A stretch of 64,000 bases of DNA from Rhodopirellula sp. SM50 (GCF_002289565.1 NZ_NTFY01000068.1:48446-112445), one strand, 5' to 3'; shown: positions 34,735 to 44,412, counted from the stretch's first letter. Translations and numbers: made by a program. The notes: a model not told the origin generated them from the letters alone.

Positions 34735-36255
34735 TTAGATGCCGCTGCGCGAATGGCCGCCAATCGGCAGACGCATCATGAACGTGGACCCTCGGCCGAC
34801 TTCGCTTTCCAATTCGACTTCGCCGCCGTGCATCCGCGCGACTTCACGAGCGAACGCCAACCCCAATCCGTTACCGCGCAGTTCGCTATTGGCCGCGTTG
34901 CTGCCGCGGAAGAACTTGTCAAACACCTTGTCCTGTTCTTCGCTTTCGATCCCCGGCCCGTTGTCCTGGACGTCGATTCGAATCCAGTCGTCTTGGACAC
35001 CGCAGCGGACGATGATTTCGCCGGCCGGTGGCGTGTATTTGACGGCGTTACCGACCAGGTTGACCAACGCCGCCTGCAATTTGTCGCGGTCGCCGAACAC
35101 GGTCGGCAGTTTGGCTGCAAAATCGGTGACCAGTCGTTGATGTTTCTGCTCGGCCTGGGCCTTCATCTGATCGGCGGCGTATTCGACCATCGGCAACAGT
35201 TCTAGCTCGTGCCGATTGGCGACCATCGACCCGGCTTCCATTTGGCCGACCGTCAACAACTGGTCGACCAAGCGGCCCAACCGATGTGCTTCGGAAACGA
35301 TGACGTTACAAAACTCTTTTTGCTGATCGATTTCCAGTTGGTCTTCGGCCTCGAGCGCCTCGGCGTAGGCTTGCAGGTTGGTCAGCGGGGTCCGCAGTTC
35401 GTGGGTGGCGGTCAACAGGAATTGGTCGCGGGATTTGGTCGCCAGTTCTTGCTGCGTGACGTCGGTGAGAATCCAGGCCATCCCCTCACCGTCACCGCTG
35501 CGGCCATCCAGCCTTGATCGAGCGATGCGGAGGTGAACGCGTTCCCCGGCCATCGTGACTTGATGGCGTTCTTGGATCATTCGCACGTTGCTGAGCAAAC
35601 GTTGGCGTTTGGCGATCACCGAGTCGTCACCGGCTCGCAATCCCAACAGATCCAGCAGGTCGCGTCCGATGTGGTTGGCGTCTTCGGTAAGACTGAACAG
35701 GCTGCACGCCGGTGGGCTGATGAACAGCAACCGGCCGTCCAGGTCCGTGATCACCCAGGCCGCCGGCAGCCCGCGCATGGCGCGGGCCAGCGTGATCGCT
35801 TCTTGATCCAATGAGGCCGGGACGCGTTCGTCGCTTGCGGTGCAACCCGATTCGGCTTCGCGCAGCAGTTCATTCCAGGCTTCGGTGATTTTTTCTTGGC
35901 CGATGATCGGACGGACCGTTCTCCAACGTTCCGGTTGACCACCGCTGGAGAGTAATTCGGTTTCGATGGTCCGCAGCGTGCGAACCGATCGCATCGACAT
36001 CAAACCGCTCAACGAGCAAACCGCGACGGTCGCCACCCACATGATGGACTGGAACGATCGCAGTTGCGGCAGGGAGCTGGCCGCAACGCCGCACAGCAGC
36101 GCGCACAACGCCGTCACGCAAAACAGGATTCCGATCCGGGTCGTGACCAGCAGTCGGCCGGAGGCATTCGGGGGTGGGGACGATGCGGTGGTCTCCGACG
36201 CCGAGGAGGCGCCTTCGCCTGAGGCAGCCGCGGCTGTCGATTGAGAATCAGGCAT
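34735..36255 (-). CDS. Membrane-bound PAS-domain sensor histidine kinase
   Basis: Two membrane helices near the N-terminus (IGILFCVTALCALLCGVAAS and IMWVATVAVCSLSGLMS) enclose a very short loop. Next come a HAMP-like/linker helix, a PAS domain (about residues 160-270, 'LPAAWVITDLDGRLLFISPPACSLF'), the dimerisation H-box ATHELRTPLTNLQ (about residue 285) and the catalytic domain with N-box (LVNLVGNAVKYTPPAGE), G1 DNGPGI, F-box FDKFFRG and G2 GNGLGLAFA. With almost no periplasmic loop it probably senses a membrane or cytoplasmic signal. The ATG at 36255 overlaps the response-regulator stop by 8 bp; 36285 is an alternative start. Pairs with the response regulator. Confidence 0.92.
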   Translation of the reverse strand: MPDSQSTAAAASGEGASSASETTASSPPPNASGRLLVTTRIGILFCVTALCALLCGVAASSLPQLRSFQSIMWVATVAVCSLSGLMSMRSVRTLRTIETELLSSGGQPERWRTVRPIIGQEKITEAWNELLREAESGCTASDERVPASLDQEAITLARAMRGLPAAWVITDLDGRLLFISPPACSLFSLTEDANHIGRDLLDLLGLRAGDDSVIAKRQRLLSNVRMIQERHQVTMAGERVHLRIARSRLDGRSGDGEGMAWILTDVTQQELATKSRDQFLLTATHELRTPLTNLQAYAEALEAEDQLEIDQQKEFCNVIVSEAHRLGRLVDQLLTVGQMEAGSMVANRHELELLPMVEYAADQMKAQAEQKHQRLVTDFAAKLPTVFGDRDKLQAALVNLVGNAVKYTPPAGEIIVRCGVQDDWIRIDVQDNGPGIESEEQDKVFDKFFRGSNAANSELRGNGLGLAFAREVARMHGGEVELESEVGRGSTFMMRLPIGGHSRSGI

Positions 36256-36772
36256 CTCCACAGCCTTGGGGCGGTTGAGAAACATTCTGTCCCGGCGGCA
36301 CACTCCGGCCCAGTACATCCGGTAGCGGACTCAACGGCGGCAGGGTAGGGAATTCGGGTTCGACCCTGACACCGGCAGCGGAATCCGTGCCGGCATCTTG
36401 TTCGAGGTGTCGGTGAATCACCTCGCTCAATTTGCGAGGGCTAAACGGCTTGTGCATGATGCAGGCGAGTCGAAAATCCCGACGCAACTTTTCGCTGTCA
36501 AGCTCCAACCCTTTGGCGGTGCAGAGAATCGCCGGCGGTCGTTGGTAATCGGACAGTTCGTCGAGCCGTTGGAGCAGTTCGACACCGCCGCAGCCGGGCA
36601 TCTGGAAATCCGTCACGATGAAATCGATGCCGCCTTGCAGCAGACGCTGATAGCCCGATTCGCCATCGCAACAGGTTTCCACGGCGAGCCCACTTTTGGC
36701 AACCGTAAAGCTCAACACCCGTCGAAAGACGGGGTCATCTTCGATGATCAGTACGGTCGGTGTGGTGGGCAT
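36248..36772 (-). CDS. Single-domain response regulator with Pro-rich tail
   Basis: The receiver domain (residues 1-125) has the acidic pair EDD (about 11-13), the phosphoacceptor Asp in VTDFQMPG (about residue 55), Thr/Ala switch site LCTAKG and the conserved Lys in HKPFSPRKL. There is no DNA-binding or enzymatic output domain; the last 50 residues are Pro-rich, ending GCGDA. It overlaps the histidine kinase by 8 bp, so the two are coupled. Output by protein contact is likely, possibly with the STAS protein, GspE or the PilM-like ATPase. Confidence 0.93.
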   Translation of the reverse strand: MPTTPTVLIIEDDPVFRRVLSFTVAKSGLAVETCCDGESGYQRLLQGGIDFIVTDFQMPGCGGVELLQRLDELSDYQRPPAILCTAKGLELDSEKLRRDFRLACIMHKPFSPRKLSEVIHRHLEQDAGTDSAAGVRVEPEFPTLPPLSPLPDVLGRSVPPGQNVSQPPQGCGDA

Positions 36773-36854
36773 AGTCAGACAGTCTCAGAAGGCTGGCTCA
36801 AGCGTCGTGAATCTGGAAAGCAAATCGAATGGGTTGCCTTGACGGCGACCCGGT

Positions 36855-37283
36855 CTACCAATCCTTGCCGATGTCGGTTCCGGCCGGATCCAGGTTCAGT
36901 TTCAAGCTGCCGTTGTGAGGTTTGTAAGCCCAGCCGCTGGTGCCGTCGGGGGACGGGACGACCGGCGCGGAGGTCGTGGTGGTGTCGTAGTAGACGTCCG
37001 AGAGTCCTCGGATCGGGCCGATCGTGGGCTCCGGAAACGGGCCATTGAGCATGTCCGCCATCGCCGTTTTCAGATCATTGGCGGCCGGATAGCTGCCTTC
37101 TTGCGCTCGGTACATTTCGATCGCGTTGCGAAGCACTGCCAATTGCTGGCGGGTGGTGTTGATTTCCGCTTGTTCGGCGGTATCGAACATCCGTGGTGCT
37201 GCGACTGCCGCGATGATGCCCAAGATGAGAATGACGATGACCATCTCGATCAGTGAAAAACCTTGACGCTTTTTGCGTGTCAT
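36855..37283 (-). CDS. gspG: Major pseudopilin GspG
   Basis: A short basic leader (MTRKKRQG) is followed by FSLIEMVIVILILGIIAAVAAPRM, with cleavage after Gly8 and Glu at +5. The next segment, 'DTAEQAEINTTRQQLAVLRNAIEMYRAQEGSYP', is the GspG helix and loop. At 142 residues it has the normal GspG length, unlike the long pseudopilins in the first block. It would form the pseudopilus shaft. AAAGGTAAACGG lies just before the ATG. It heads the leftward locus, 82 bp before the response regulator. Confidence 0.93.
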   Translation of the reverse strand: MTRKKRQGFSLIEMVIVILILGIIAAVAAPRMFDTAEQAEINTTRQQLAVLRNAIEMYRAQEGSYPAANDLKTAMADMLNGPFPEPTIGPIRGLSDVYYDTTTTSAPVVPSPDGTSGWAYKPHNGSLKLNLDPAGTDIGKDW

Positions 37284-37787
37284 GTCCGTTTACCTTTTGG
37301 GTTGATTGCTGAAGCGTCAGCAGGGTGTGTGGTGCGGCGATCCAGCACTCGACTCCCCGTGAGATCGTGTTTCGTGTTCTGGCTCGCTCGGTGACGCACT
37401 GAAAACTAGGACGGGTTTGTCGGAATGATGACGTGAGTGTGCGATTTCTGATTTTTTCGGCCACCCTGCAGAGTGCCCCGCCGCTGTGCGATCGGCACCA
37501 CCGTTACGATTGATCACCGGTGGCGGTCATGCGACAGGCGTTGCACGGGGGGAACCGTCATGATGCGGGAACGCATCGTGTGGACCGCCGGAGCAACATT
37601 CGATTGGCCGACGGTCGACGCCAACCGGAAGGGAGTCGAAATGGGTTGCGTTGCGATGGAGCACCGCGTCGAACCACGATTTGCCCGCTTCTGGACGCAA
37701 TCATCACCGCCAAGGGGCCGTCCGGCGGAGTCGATCTGGAGCTGTCGGCGTTCGGTTGGCCCCCGAGTTGCTAATGGTCTCGGCATC
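37284..37787. other. Divergent intergenic region between gspG and an unknown gene
   Basis: About 500 bp expected to contain promoters for the leftward secretion operon and the rightward gene. The downstream reading frame stays open back to 37473, but its codon usage and lack of a ribosome site argue that this part is not translated. No repeat, tRNA or clear promoter was recognised. Confidence 0.45.
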
Positions 37788-38663
37788 ATGTTCGATCACC
37801 ACACACCACCGCCGAGACGTCCGTTGAACGAGAACCAACGCCCCCTCTGGATCATCATCTTTGCGATTCTGTTGGCCAGCATCGCAATACGGACCAAAGG
37901 CCAAGGGATTTCCGACACGTCACCGAGCGAAGCCACGTCACCGAGCGAAGTGACCTCGGCGGACCAGGTCATCGGGCCGGACGAAGCGGCCGACTACACC
38001 GAAATGCGGATCGGTGATCGCGTGGTGCTGGTCAAACGGGCCTCCGCCGAGCGGGCGTCTTCGTCGCATCCCGAACCCGCCAAGCCGGCGCGGTCGATGC
38101 GTCCCAAGTCTGCCTTTGTCTCCGCCGAGCCTGCCCAGTTCGATTCCGATGCGGATCCTGATGGTTGGCTGGCGAGCGTGATGTTGATCGGCAGCGATGA
38201 CCAGCCGGTCACGGTCCGCCGGGCGACGGCACGCTTCGAATTGACGCCGCGGCTTCCGACCCACGACTTCACCGGCTATGTCGATGCCAACATCACGCCG
38301 ATCCAATGGACCGTGCCGTTGACGTTCGCCGAAGATGGGGTGGCGACCGTTCGGTTGCCACTGCGAAAGCCGATCGCGCCGTTGATCGGTTGGCCCGCGA
38401 CCTCACATCCGGCAGTCGGCCGGGCCGGTGGCTTCCACTCATCACGGCGTGGGATCCTTCGCCACACCACCTCGGCATTCCAGGATCGGACGGCGTTGAA
38501 CGACTCACAAAGTCGACCGGCCGCACGGTCGGCGATCGGGATGGCGAGTTTCGGACAACTGAAAGTTCGGGTTTCGGTGCCGGGTGAAGGGGTTTTTGAT
38601 GCGGTCACCCCGATCGCATTGCGCCCCTCGGTCTTGGTTGACACTCGTTGGCCCTATCAGTAA
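37788..38663 (+). CDS. Membrane-anchored or exported protein, function unknown
   Basis: The 291-residue product starts MFDHHTPPPRRP, followed by one hydrophobic helix (WIIIFAILLASIAI, about residues 24-37), so it is anchored in or exported across the inner membrane. A Ser/Pro/Glu-rich linker (including PSEATSPSEVTS) leads to two probable beta-rich regions (about residues 115-200 and 245-291). No catalytic motif is seen. The ATG at 37788 directly precedes the membrane segment. It ends 33 bp before a strong hairpin terminator. I do not recognise the family. Confidence 0.65.
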   Translation: MFDHHTPPPRRPLNENQRPLWIIIFAILLASIAIRTKGQGISDTSPSEATSPSEVTSADQVIGPDEAADYTEMRIGDRVVLVKRASAERASSSHPEPAKPARSMRPKSAFVSAEPAQFDSDADPDGWLASVMLIGSDDQPVTVRRATARFELTPRLPTHDFTGYVDANITPIQWTVPLTFAEDGVATVRLPLRKPIAPLIGWPATSHPAVGRAGGFHSSRRGILRHTTSAFQDRTALNDSQSRPAARSAIGMASFGQLKVRVSVPGEGVFDAVTPIALRPSVLVDTRWPYQ

Positions 38664-38696
38664 CTTGACACTTCTCAGCACTGGTTCACGCAACTG

Positions 38697-38731
38697 CCCG
38701 GTCCTGCCGAAAGGTCCGGGTTTATTTTTTG
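38697..38731 (+). terminator. Intrinsic terminator between the unknown gene and nusA
   Basis: CCCGGTCC (38697-38704) pairs with GGTCCGGG (38713-38720) with one T-T mismatch and loop TGCCGAAA, followed by TTTATTTTTTG. It ends the upstream gene or, if nusA transcription starts before it, acts as a nusA leader attenuator. A TTGACA word lies at 38665. Confidence 0.75.
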
Positions 38732-38814
38732 CCGTAGGATCAGTGCTCGATTGCTCGCTTAAGCCCTGAACCAAGCCCGATTCCGCCCAACCAGCGCATG
38801 CCGCGACGCTCGCT

Positions 38815-40287
38815 ATGAACCCACAAGACATTCTGCGATATGTCGATTCGCTCCATCGCGAAAAAAATATTGACACCGAACTCGTGTTCTCGGCAATCGA
38901 GGCGGCTTTGCAGACGGCTGCAAAACGACAGTATGGTGAAGACGCTGACATCCAGGTCCAGCTGAATCGCGAAAACGGACGCATCGCAGCAACCCTCGAT
39001 GGCGAACAGCTCGGCGACGATCAAATCGGGCGAATCGGTGCCCAAACCGCCAAGCAAGTGATCATCCAAAAGGTCCGCGAGGCCGAACGTGATTCGTTGA
39101 TGGCAGAGTATCGCGAACAGATCGGAGACACCGTCGCCGGAATCATCGGCCGTGCCGATGGCGGTGTCGCGACGGTCAATCTCGGTAACGTGGAAGCGAT
39201 TCTGCCGCGCAGTGAACAGATCCCCGGCGAGACCCTGCACGCCGGCGAACGTGTCCGGGCGGTCGTGTTTGAGGTCAAAGCGACCGGCAACCGCGTCCGT
39301 GTCGTGCTCAGCCGGACCCGGCCCCAGTTGGTTCAACGGTTGTTCGAACAAGAGATCCCCGAGCTCAGTGAGGGGGTGATCGCGATCAACTCCATCAGCC
39401 GAGAACCGGGGTACCGCAGCAAAGTCGCCGTCAGCAGCGAAGACAGCCAGGTCGATCCGATCGCCGTTTGCGTGGGGTATCGCGGCAGCCGAATCAAAGC
39501 CGTCCGGGAAGAACTGGCCGGAGAACACATCGATGTCGTCCGCTACAGCGAAGATCCCGAGGTGCTGATTCCCAACGCCTTGCAGCCGGCCGAAGTCGAA
39601 CAGGTCTTGTTGTGCGACATGATCGGCCGCGCGATCGTGTTGGTCCAAGAAGACCAATTGTCGCTCGCCATCGGACGACGCGGCCAAAACGTTCGCCTGG
39701 CCAGCAAGTTGTGCGGTTGGGACATCGAAATCATGACCGGCGGCGAGCTGGAAGAGCAAATCGAACGCGCCGTCGAGGCGTTTAGCCAGCTCGAAGGCAT
39801 GACCCCCGAGATCTCTCAAGTGTTGGTCGAGCAGGGTTATTTGTCTTATGATGATTTGTCCGTCATCGAGCCCGACGCTTTCATGGAAATGAGCGGGCTG
39901 ACCGAGGAGCAAGTCGACTTGATCGTCAACACTGCCGAGGAGAAGGCAGAGGAAGCCGAGGAGGCGGCGGCGCAAGAACGTCAGGCTCGTCGTGAGCGGG
40001 AACGCTTGCACAAAGAAGCCGAAGCGGCCGGCGTGGTCGAACCCGAAACACCAGCCGAACCTCAAGCGACTGCCGAACCCGAAGCAGCAGCCGAACCCGA
40101 AGCAGTGGCCGAACCCGAAGCAGTGGCCGAACCCGAAGCAGTGGCCGAACCCGAAGCAGTGGCGGCCGACGCCGGGGGGGGCGAGGGCTCCGAGGCTGCC
40201 GCGGACGAGGGTGGCTCACCTGCAGAGGGGGGTGCCGACTCTGAGGGTTCCGAAGCGTCGGAGGTGAAGTCGCAGCAGGACGGTTAG
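38815..40287 (+). CDS. nusA: Transcription termination/antitermination protein NusA
   Basis: The domains are in order: N-terminal RNA-polymerase-binding domain (residues 1-125, 'EAALQTAAKRQYGEDADIQVQL'), S1 domain (about 130-200, 'GDTVAGIIGRADGGVATVNLG'), then two KH domains (about 205-345; 'VGYRGSRIKAV' and 'AIGRRGQNVRLASKL' hold the GxxG loops). One AR-like helical repeat follows ('LVEQGYLSYDDLSVIEPDAFMEMSGLTEEQ'). The last about 100 residues are an acidic tail containing AEPEAV repeats encoded by an 18-bp tandem repeat. NusA controls pausing, termination and antitermination. infB follows about 460 bp later, as in the classical nusA-infB cluster, but no rimP is present upstream. Confidence 0.95.
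   Translation: MNPQDILRYVDSLHREKNIDTELVFSAIEAALQTAAKRQYGEDADIQVQLNRENGRIAATLDGEQLGDDQIGRIGAQTAKQVIIQKVREAERDSLMAEYREQIGDTVAGIIGRADGGVATVNLGNVEAILPRSEQIPGETLHAGERVRAVVFEVKATGNRVRVVLSRTRPQLVQRLFEQEIPELSEGVIAINSISREPGYRSKVAVSSEDSQVDPIAVCVGYRGSRIKAVREELAGEHIDVVRYSEDPEVLIPNALQPAEVEQVLLCDMIGRAIVLVQEDQLSLAIGRRGQNVRLASKLCGWDIEIMTGGELEEQIERAVEAFSQLEGMTPEISQVLVEQGYLSYDDLSVIEPDAFMEMSGLTEEQVDLIVNTAEEKAEEAEEAAAQERQARRERERLHKEAEAAGVVEPETPAEPQATAEPEAAAEPEAVAEPEAVAEPEAVAEPEAVAADAGGGEGSEAAADEGGSPAEGGADSEGSEASEVKSQQDG
40081..40164 (+). repeat. 18-bp tandem repeat inside nusA
   Basis: GAAGCAGTGGCCGAACCC repeats from 40099, 40117 and 40135, with a variant copy at 40081 and a partial copy at 40153. It keeps the frame and encodes EAVAEP units in the acidic C-terminal tail; copy number could vary between strains. 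Confidence 0.9.
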
Positions 40288-40746
40288 TGTTTTGCCCCAC
40301 TGAAACCCGTCGCAGGTGTGCTCGGCTGACACGAAACACCGCTTGGTGGAGGCACACGAGTGGTGGCCGGGGGAAAAAGTCGAGTGAAATCTACTCTTGC
40401 CCCCAGGTCAGACCTCTGCGAAGACGTGTTTTTTCGCTATCCTTTGCTTCCAACGCGGGTCACAGCGATTTGCTCGCCGTGACTCCACCATTAACTGAAA
40501 GACGAAAACCATCCCGGTCTGCCCCATTTCATCCTATCGCGGTCTAACCTTTCACCGCGTCTGATGGATACTTGGTACGGTTGCATGCTTGGCGCCTGGC
40601 GTTCAATGCGTGTGCTGATACCCGGCCGATGGAGGAGCTTTTTATGTGACCTTTGCAGAAAAATATTTGGAACGCCGCCATGAGAAAAGCATGCAATGCA
40701 CGAGAGGCATGGCAGGTTCCGCCCAATTTGACAGGATTTGGACCCA
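40288..40746 (+). promoter_or_regulatory. infB leader region with strong ribosome site before an AUG-UGA
   Basis: About 460 bp separate nusA and infB, longer than usual. At 40630-40636 GGAGGAG is followed 7 bp later by ATGTGA (40644-40649), a start codon immediately followed by stop; a GTG at 40646 opens an alternative 70-codon frame that runs into infB out of frame. GGGGG at 40370 and CCCCC at 40401 may form a stem. A translation-linked leader is possible; the region otherwise holds no gene. Confidence 0.35.
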
Positions 40747-43700
40747 GTGGCACGCATTTACGCGCTCGCAAAAGAACTTAATCTCGATAGTAAAGATCTG
40801 GTTGATCTCGTTAAGAAAGTTGGAATCACCGGAAAGGGCTCGGCGCTTGCCAGTCTAACCGATGACGAAGCCCAACGTGTGCGCGATCATCTAAGTGGTG
40901 GTGCAGAGACGGCAAAAGCACCCGCACCGGCTTCAACCGCGACGGCAGTCAAAGAAAGCAAGCCCGTCGCCGTCCGCGAGGCCGTGCGCCCGGAACGGAA
41001 GCCAGTGAATCTCAAGCCCGCCTCCAAGGCTGGCGGCGGAGCAGCGAAGGCTCCGTCGGAATCCAAGCCGCCCGCCAAGACAGAACCCAAAGTCCGTGCG
41101 CCCGCTCCGTTGCCGCCCGTTGAAGAGCCCAAGGCTCCGGCCGGCGAAGAAACGCCGGCCCAAACGCCCGATGTGCGGTTGCCGGCGACCAGTCGGCGAA
41201 GCGGTGGTTTGTCCGCGCGAATCGCCCGCGGCAAAGAACCCGGTTCGCCCAGTTCGCCCAAGTCGCCGGCGGCCCCGACTCCGCCGCCGTCGAAGCCCGC
41301 TGCCGCCGAGAAACCGGCCGCGCGTCAGCCCGAACCGCCGACTCGAAAACCCGACGCAACACCACCCGCCAAGCCCGCCTCGCCGGAGCGCCCCGCGGCT
41401 CCCGTGCGGAGTCCGCTGTCCGATCGCCCCGCCGGTCCACTGGCCGTGCGTGGCAATGCCGGCGCCGGACGTGTGCGCTCGTTGGATAAACGTGCCAGCG
41501 CCGCTGGCGAAGGAAAGAAGGGCGAGTCAAAGCCCAAGCGTCGCGAGCCGCGGATTGCGGTCAATCTGGCGTCGCTGCCCGACGCACCCCCGGAGATCCC
41601 GGCAAAGGTCAAGGGGGAGCAGAAGGCCCAGAAACCGGAGATCAAGCTCAGTCCTGATCTGATCGCCGGTCACAAACAAGGGATGAAGGCGCCGCTGGAA
41701 AAGCTGGCCGCCGAGTCTGACGAATCGAAACGACCGGCCGGAAAACGTGGTGGCCTGTCAGGGTTCACCGAGAAAGGCAAACGGGGCGTCGAAGAAGAAG
41801 AGAAGCCTCGCAAGAAAGGCCTGTCGGGCATGGCGGGCGTCCGCCAAGACCGCAGCGGCAAACGCCGACGATCGGGAGATTTCTCGCGGTCGTACGGACG
41901 CGATGACAATCGCGGCCAACGCCGAACATTGCAGCACAAAGGGACCAACACCGCCGCGCCGCGGAAGGAACCGGTTCAGATCGAGCTGCCGTGTACCGTC
42001 CGCAGCTTCTCCGAAGCGGCCAGTATCGGTGTCGCCCAAGTGCTCAAGGCGATGATGGGCATGGGCATCATGGCCAATATCAACGCCGAATTGGAATTTG
42101 AAACCGCCGAACTGATCGCGGCGGAGTTGGATCTGGAGCTTCAGCTGAAAGAATCCGAGACGCTCGAAGACGAGTTGATCACGGAAATCGAAGAGCAAGC
42201 CGACGATCCGGAGGCGCTCGTGACGCGACCGCCGATCGTGACGTTCCTGGGACACGTCGACCACGGAAAAACCAGTCTGCTGGACTACCTGATCGGTATC
42301 AACGTGGTCAGCGGCGAAGCCGGCGGGATCACCCAGCACATCCGTGCGTATGAAATTGAAAAAGACGGCCGCAGTATCACGTTTGTCGATACGCCGGGCC
42401 ACGAAGCGTTCACCGAAATGCGGGCACGTGGTGCCAACGTCACCGACATCGCCGTGCTGGTGGTGGCTGCCGACGACGGGATCATGCCACAGACCGAAGA
42501 GGCGATCAGCCACGCCAAAGCGGCGGAGGTGCCGATCGTTGTCGCGCTCAACAAGATCGATCTGGAAGGCGTCGATGCAAATCGTGTGATGACGCAATTG
42601 ACCGAACATCAGTTGACGCCCAGCGAGTGGGGCGGCGATGTGGAAGTTGTGCCGACCAGTGCGATCACCGGTGCCGGCATGGACGACTTGCTCGAAACGC
42701 TGCTGACGATCGCGGAGTTGAACGAATACTCGGCCAACCCCGATCGCAATGCGTTGGGCGTCTGTCTGGAATCCGAGCAACAGGGCGACCGCGGTGTGGT
42801 TGCCAAATTGGTCGTGCAAAACGGAACGCTGCGAGTCGGCGATATCGTGGTGTGCGGGCCGACCTACGGTCGCGTGCGTGCGATGAGTAATCCGTTGACC
42901 GGCGAGGCGATCACCGAAGCCGGGCCGAGCACACCGGTTAACGTGATGGGATTGGAACAGCCGCCAGGTGCGGGCGACCGGTTCCACGTGCTGGAGGACA
43001 TCACCGACGCTCGCGAAATCGCGGCCACGCGTGCCGATGCGTCCAGCCGTCAATCGCTCTCAGGGAACACCACGGCGGTTTCGTTCGAGAACTTCCAAGA
43101 GATGCTGCAAGGCGGTCGACTGGGCGTCAGCGACGAGAAAGTCAAACTGAACGTCATCATTCGTGCCGACGTGAAAGGCTCGCTGGAAGCGATCGACAAA
43201 GAACTCAGCAAGTTTGATCATCCCGAAGTCGAGATCAAAGTGCTGCAACGCAGCGTCGGCGGGATCACCCTGGCCGATGTGACGTTGGCCAGTGCGTCCG
43301 AGGCGGTGATCCTGGGATTCAACGTGATTCCCGACGAGCAGGCTCGTTCGTTGGCCGATGAACGCGGCGTCCAGATTCGCCGTTACGATGTGATCTACAA
43401 GTTGACCGATGACATTCGGGCGATGATCGAAGGCCGGCTGAAACCGGAAGAACGCGTCGTCGAACTCGGACGGGCACTCGTCAAGCAAGTCTTTTCGATC
43501 AGCCGCGTCGGCACGATCGCCGGTTGCTACGTCGCGCAAGGTTCCATCCAACGCGGTTGCCGAATCCGCGTCAATCGCGACGGTCGAACGATCGGCGATT
43601 ATGGCCTGGATTCGCTGCGACGTATCAAAGAAGACGTCAAAGAAGTGCCTCGTGGAATGGAGTGCGGGATTCGTTTGCAAGGCTTCAACGACGTCAAACA

Positions 43701-43755
43701 GGATGACGTGTTGGAAGCGTACCGAATCGAAGAAGTGGCCCGAACGTTGGATTGA
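40747..43755 (+). CDS. infB: Translation initiation factor IF-2
   Basis: The 1,002-residue protein starts with the IF2-N helix bundle ([21 protein letters not shown]). A Pro/Ala/Lys-rich disordered region (about residues 60-390) follows, then a second IF2-N-like segment ([18 protein letters not shown]). The GTPase domain has G1 GHVDHGKTS (about 501-509), G3 DTPGHEAF and G4 NKID, and domains II-IV follow. It delivers initiator tRNA to the 30S subunit. GTG at 40747 is chosen: it gives [11 protein letters not shown], the usual IF-2 N-terminus, with AGGA 10 bp upstream; a TTG at 40738 is too close to that site. The length is at the upper end for the family because of the linker. rbfA follows 101 bp later. 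Confidence 0.96.
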   Translation: MARIYALAKELNLDSKDLVDLVKKVGITGKGSALASLTDDEAQRVRDHLSGGAETAKAPAPASTATAVKESKPVAVREAVRPERKPVNLKPASKAGGGAAKAPSESKPPAKTEPKVRAPAPLPPVEEPKAPAGEETPAQTPDVRLPATSRRSGGLSARIARGKEPGSPSSPKSPAAPTPPPSKPAAAEKPAARQPEPPTRKPDATPPAKPASPERPAAPVRSPLSDRPAGPLAVRGNAGAGRVRSLDKRASAAGEGKKGESKPKRREPRIAVNLASLPDAPPEIPAKVKGEQKAQKPEIKLSPDLIAGHKQGMKAPLEKLAAESDESKRPAGKRGGLSGFTEKGKRGVEEEEKPRKKGLSGMAGVRQDRSGKRRRSGDFSRSYGRDDNRGQRRTLQHKGTNTAAPRKEPVQIELPCTVRSFSEAASIGVAQVLKAMMGMGIMANINAELEFETAELIAAELDLELQLKESETLEDELITEIEEQADDPEALVTRPPIVTFLGHVDHGKTSLLDYLIGINVVSGEAGGITQHIRAYEIEKDGRSITFVDTPGHEAFTEMRARGANVTDIAVLVVAADDGIMPQTEEAISHAKAAEVPIVVALNKIDLEGVDANRVMTQLTEHQLTPSEWGGDVEVVPTSAITGAGMDDLLETLLTIAELNEYSANPDRNALGVCLESEQQGDRGVVAKLVVQNGTLRVGDIVVCGPTYGRVRAMSNPLTGEAITEAGPSTPVNVMGLEQPPGAGDRFHVLEDITDAREIAATRADASSRQSLSGNTTAVSFENFQEMLQGGRLGVSDEKVKLNVIIRADVKGSLEAIDKELSKFDHPEVEIKVLQRSVGGITLADVTLASASEAVILGFNVIPDEQARSLADERGVQIRRYDVIYKLTDDIRAMIEGRLKPEERVVELGRALVKQVFSISRVGTIAGCYVAQGSIQRGCRIRVNRDGRTIGDYGLDSLRRIKEDVKEVPRGMECGIRLQGFNDVKQDDVLEAYRIEEVARTLD

Positions 43756-43856
43756 TCCCGATCCCTATCGACCAGGGCGTGGGATGATTGCCGCGCCTGA
43801 GTCGATCGAGAAGTCCAGCTACCGTTTCTATCGTTTTTTCCCCGCTCAGGCTCATC

Positions 43857-44303
43857 GTGACCAGTCGTCGAATGTTGAAAGCCGCCGAAGCGATCCGCGA
43901 GGTCGTCGCGTCGGCTATCTTGACCGAAATTAGAGATCCACGCGTCAAAGACGTGACCGTGATCGGTGTCGAAGTGACTCCCGATATGCGCGAAGCCACG
44001 GTTTCGATCAGCGTGATGGGAGACGAAGCGCAGAAACAACTCTCGTTGCGGGGGTTGCAAAACTCGGCCGGTTTTCTGCAGTCCAAGATCGCCAACCGGA
44101 TCGACACCCGCTACACGCCCCGGCTGCAGTTTGAACTCAACCGAGGCATGGAAAACGCCATGGTCGTCGGCGAGTTGCTGGGCAAGATTCGCCGTGAACA
44201 ACAGGGCGATCCGCCGGCAGCGATTGATGAACCCGACGGCGAGGTGACGCCAGCCGACGGCGATCCCCCCGCTGCGGACAGCGGTGTCACAGAATCTTCG
44301 TGA
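43857..44303 (+). CDS. rbfA: 30S ribosome-binding factor RbfA
   Basis: The product (about 148 residues) has the RbfA KH-type domain: SRRMLKAAEAIREVVASAILTE, DPRVKDVTVIGVEVTPDMREATVSISV, and the C-terminal TPRLQFELNRGMENAMVVGELLGKI. A Pro/Asp-rich tail of about 30 residues follows. RbfA helps mature the 5' end of 16S rRNA on 30S subunits. The start is probably GTG at 43857 (V-TSRRMLKAAE); an in-frame ATG at 43872 is possible. Position after infB is classical. Confidence 0.92.
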   Translation: MTSRRMLKAAEAIREVVASAILTEIRDPRVKDVTVIGVEVTPDMREATVSISVMGDEAQKQLSLRGLQNSAGFLQSKIANRIDTRYTPRLQFELNRGMENAMVVGELLGKIRREQQGDPPAAIDEPDGEVTPADGDPPAADSGVTESS

Positions 44304-44412
44304 TTCTCGCGGCCAGCACCTACTAAGACCTTCCACTCCGATAAGACTGCGACGCAGCGATTCAACGTACGCCGCAACTTCCGCAAACACAATTTCCCTA
44401 ACCACAAAAACG

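Noticed and set aside
32380..35205. A 941-codon open frame on the plus strand opposite gspE, the STAS gene and the histidine kinase
   Set aside because: It is antisense to three genes with clear domains and motifs, spans the gaps between them, and its translation (His/Asp/Gln/Arg-rich) matches no fold; high GC content makes such antisense frames common.
37473..37787. Upstream extension of the unknown gene at 37788
   Set aside because: The frame is open but lacks a ribosome site, and the extension would put about 105 odd residues ahead of the membrane helix.
38740..40065. A 441-codon minus-strand frame opposite nusA
   Set aside because: nusA is certain; the opposite frame is a codon-bias shadow rich in Asp, Gln, His and Phe.
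40646..40858. A 70-codon frame from a GTG with a good ribosome site before infB
   Set aside because: Its second half overlaps infB in another frame and the peptide has no recognisable feature; kept only as part of the leader observation.
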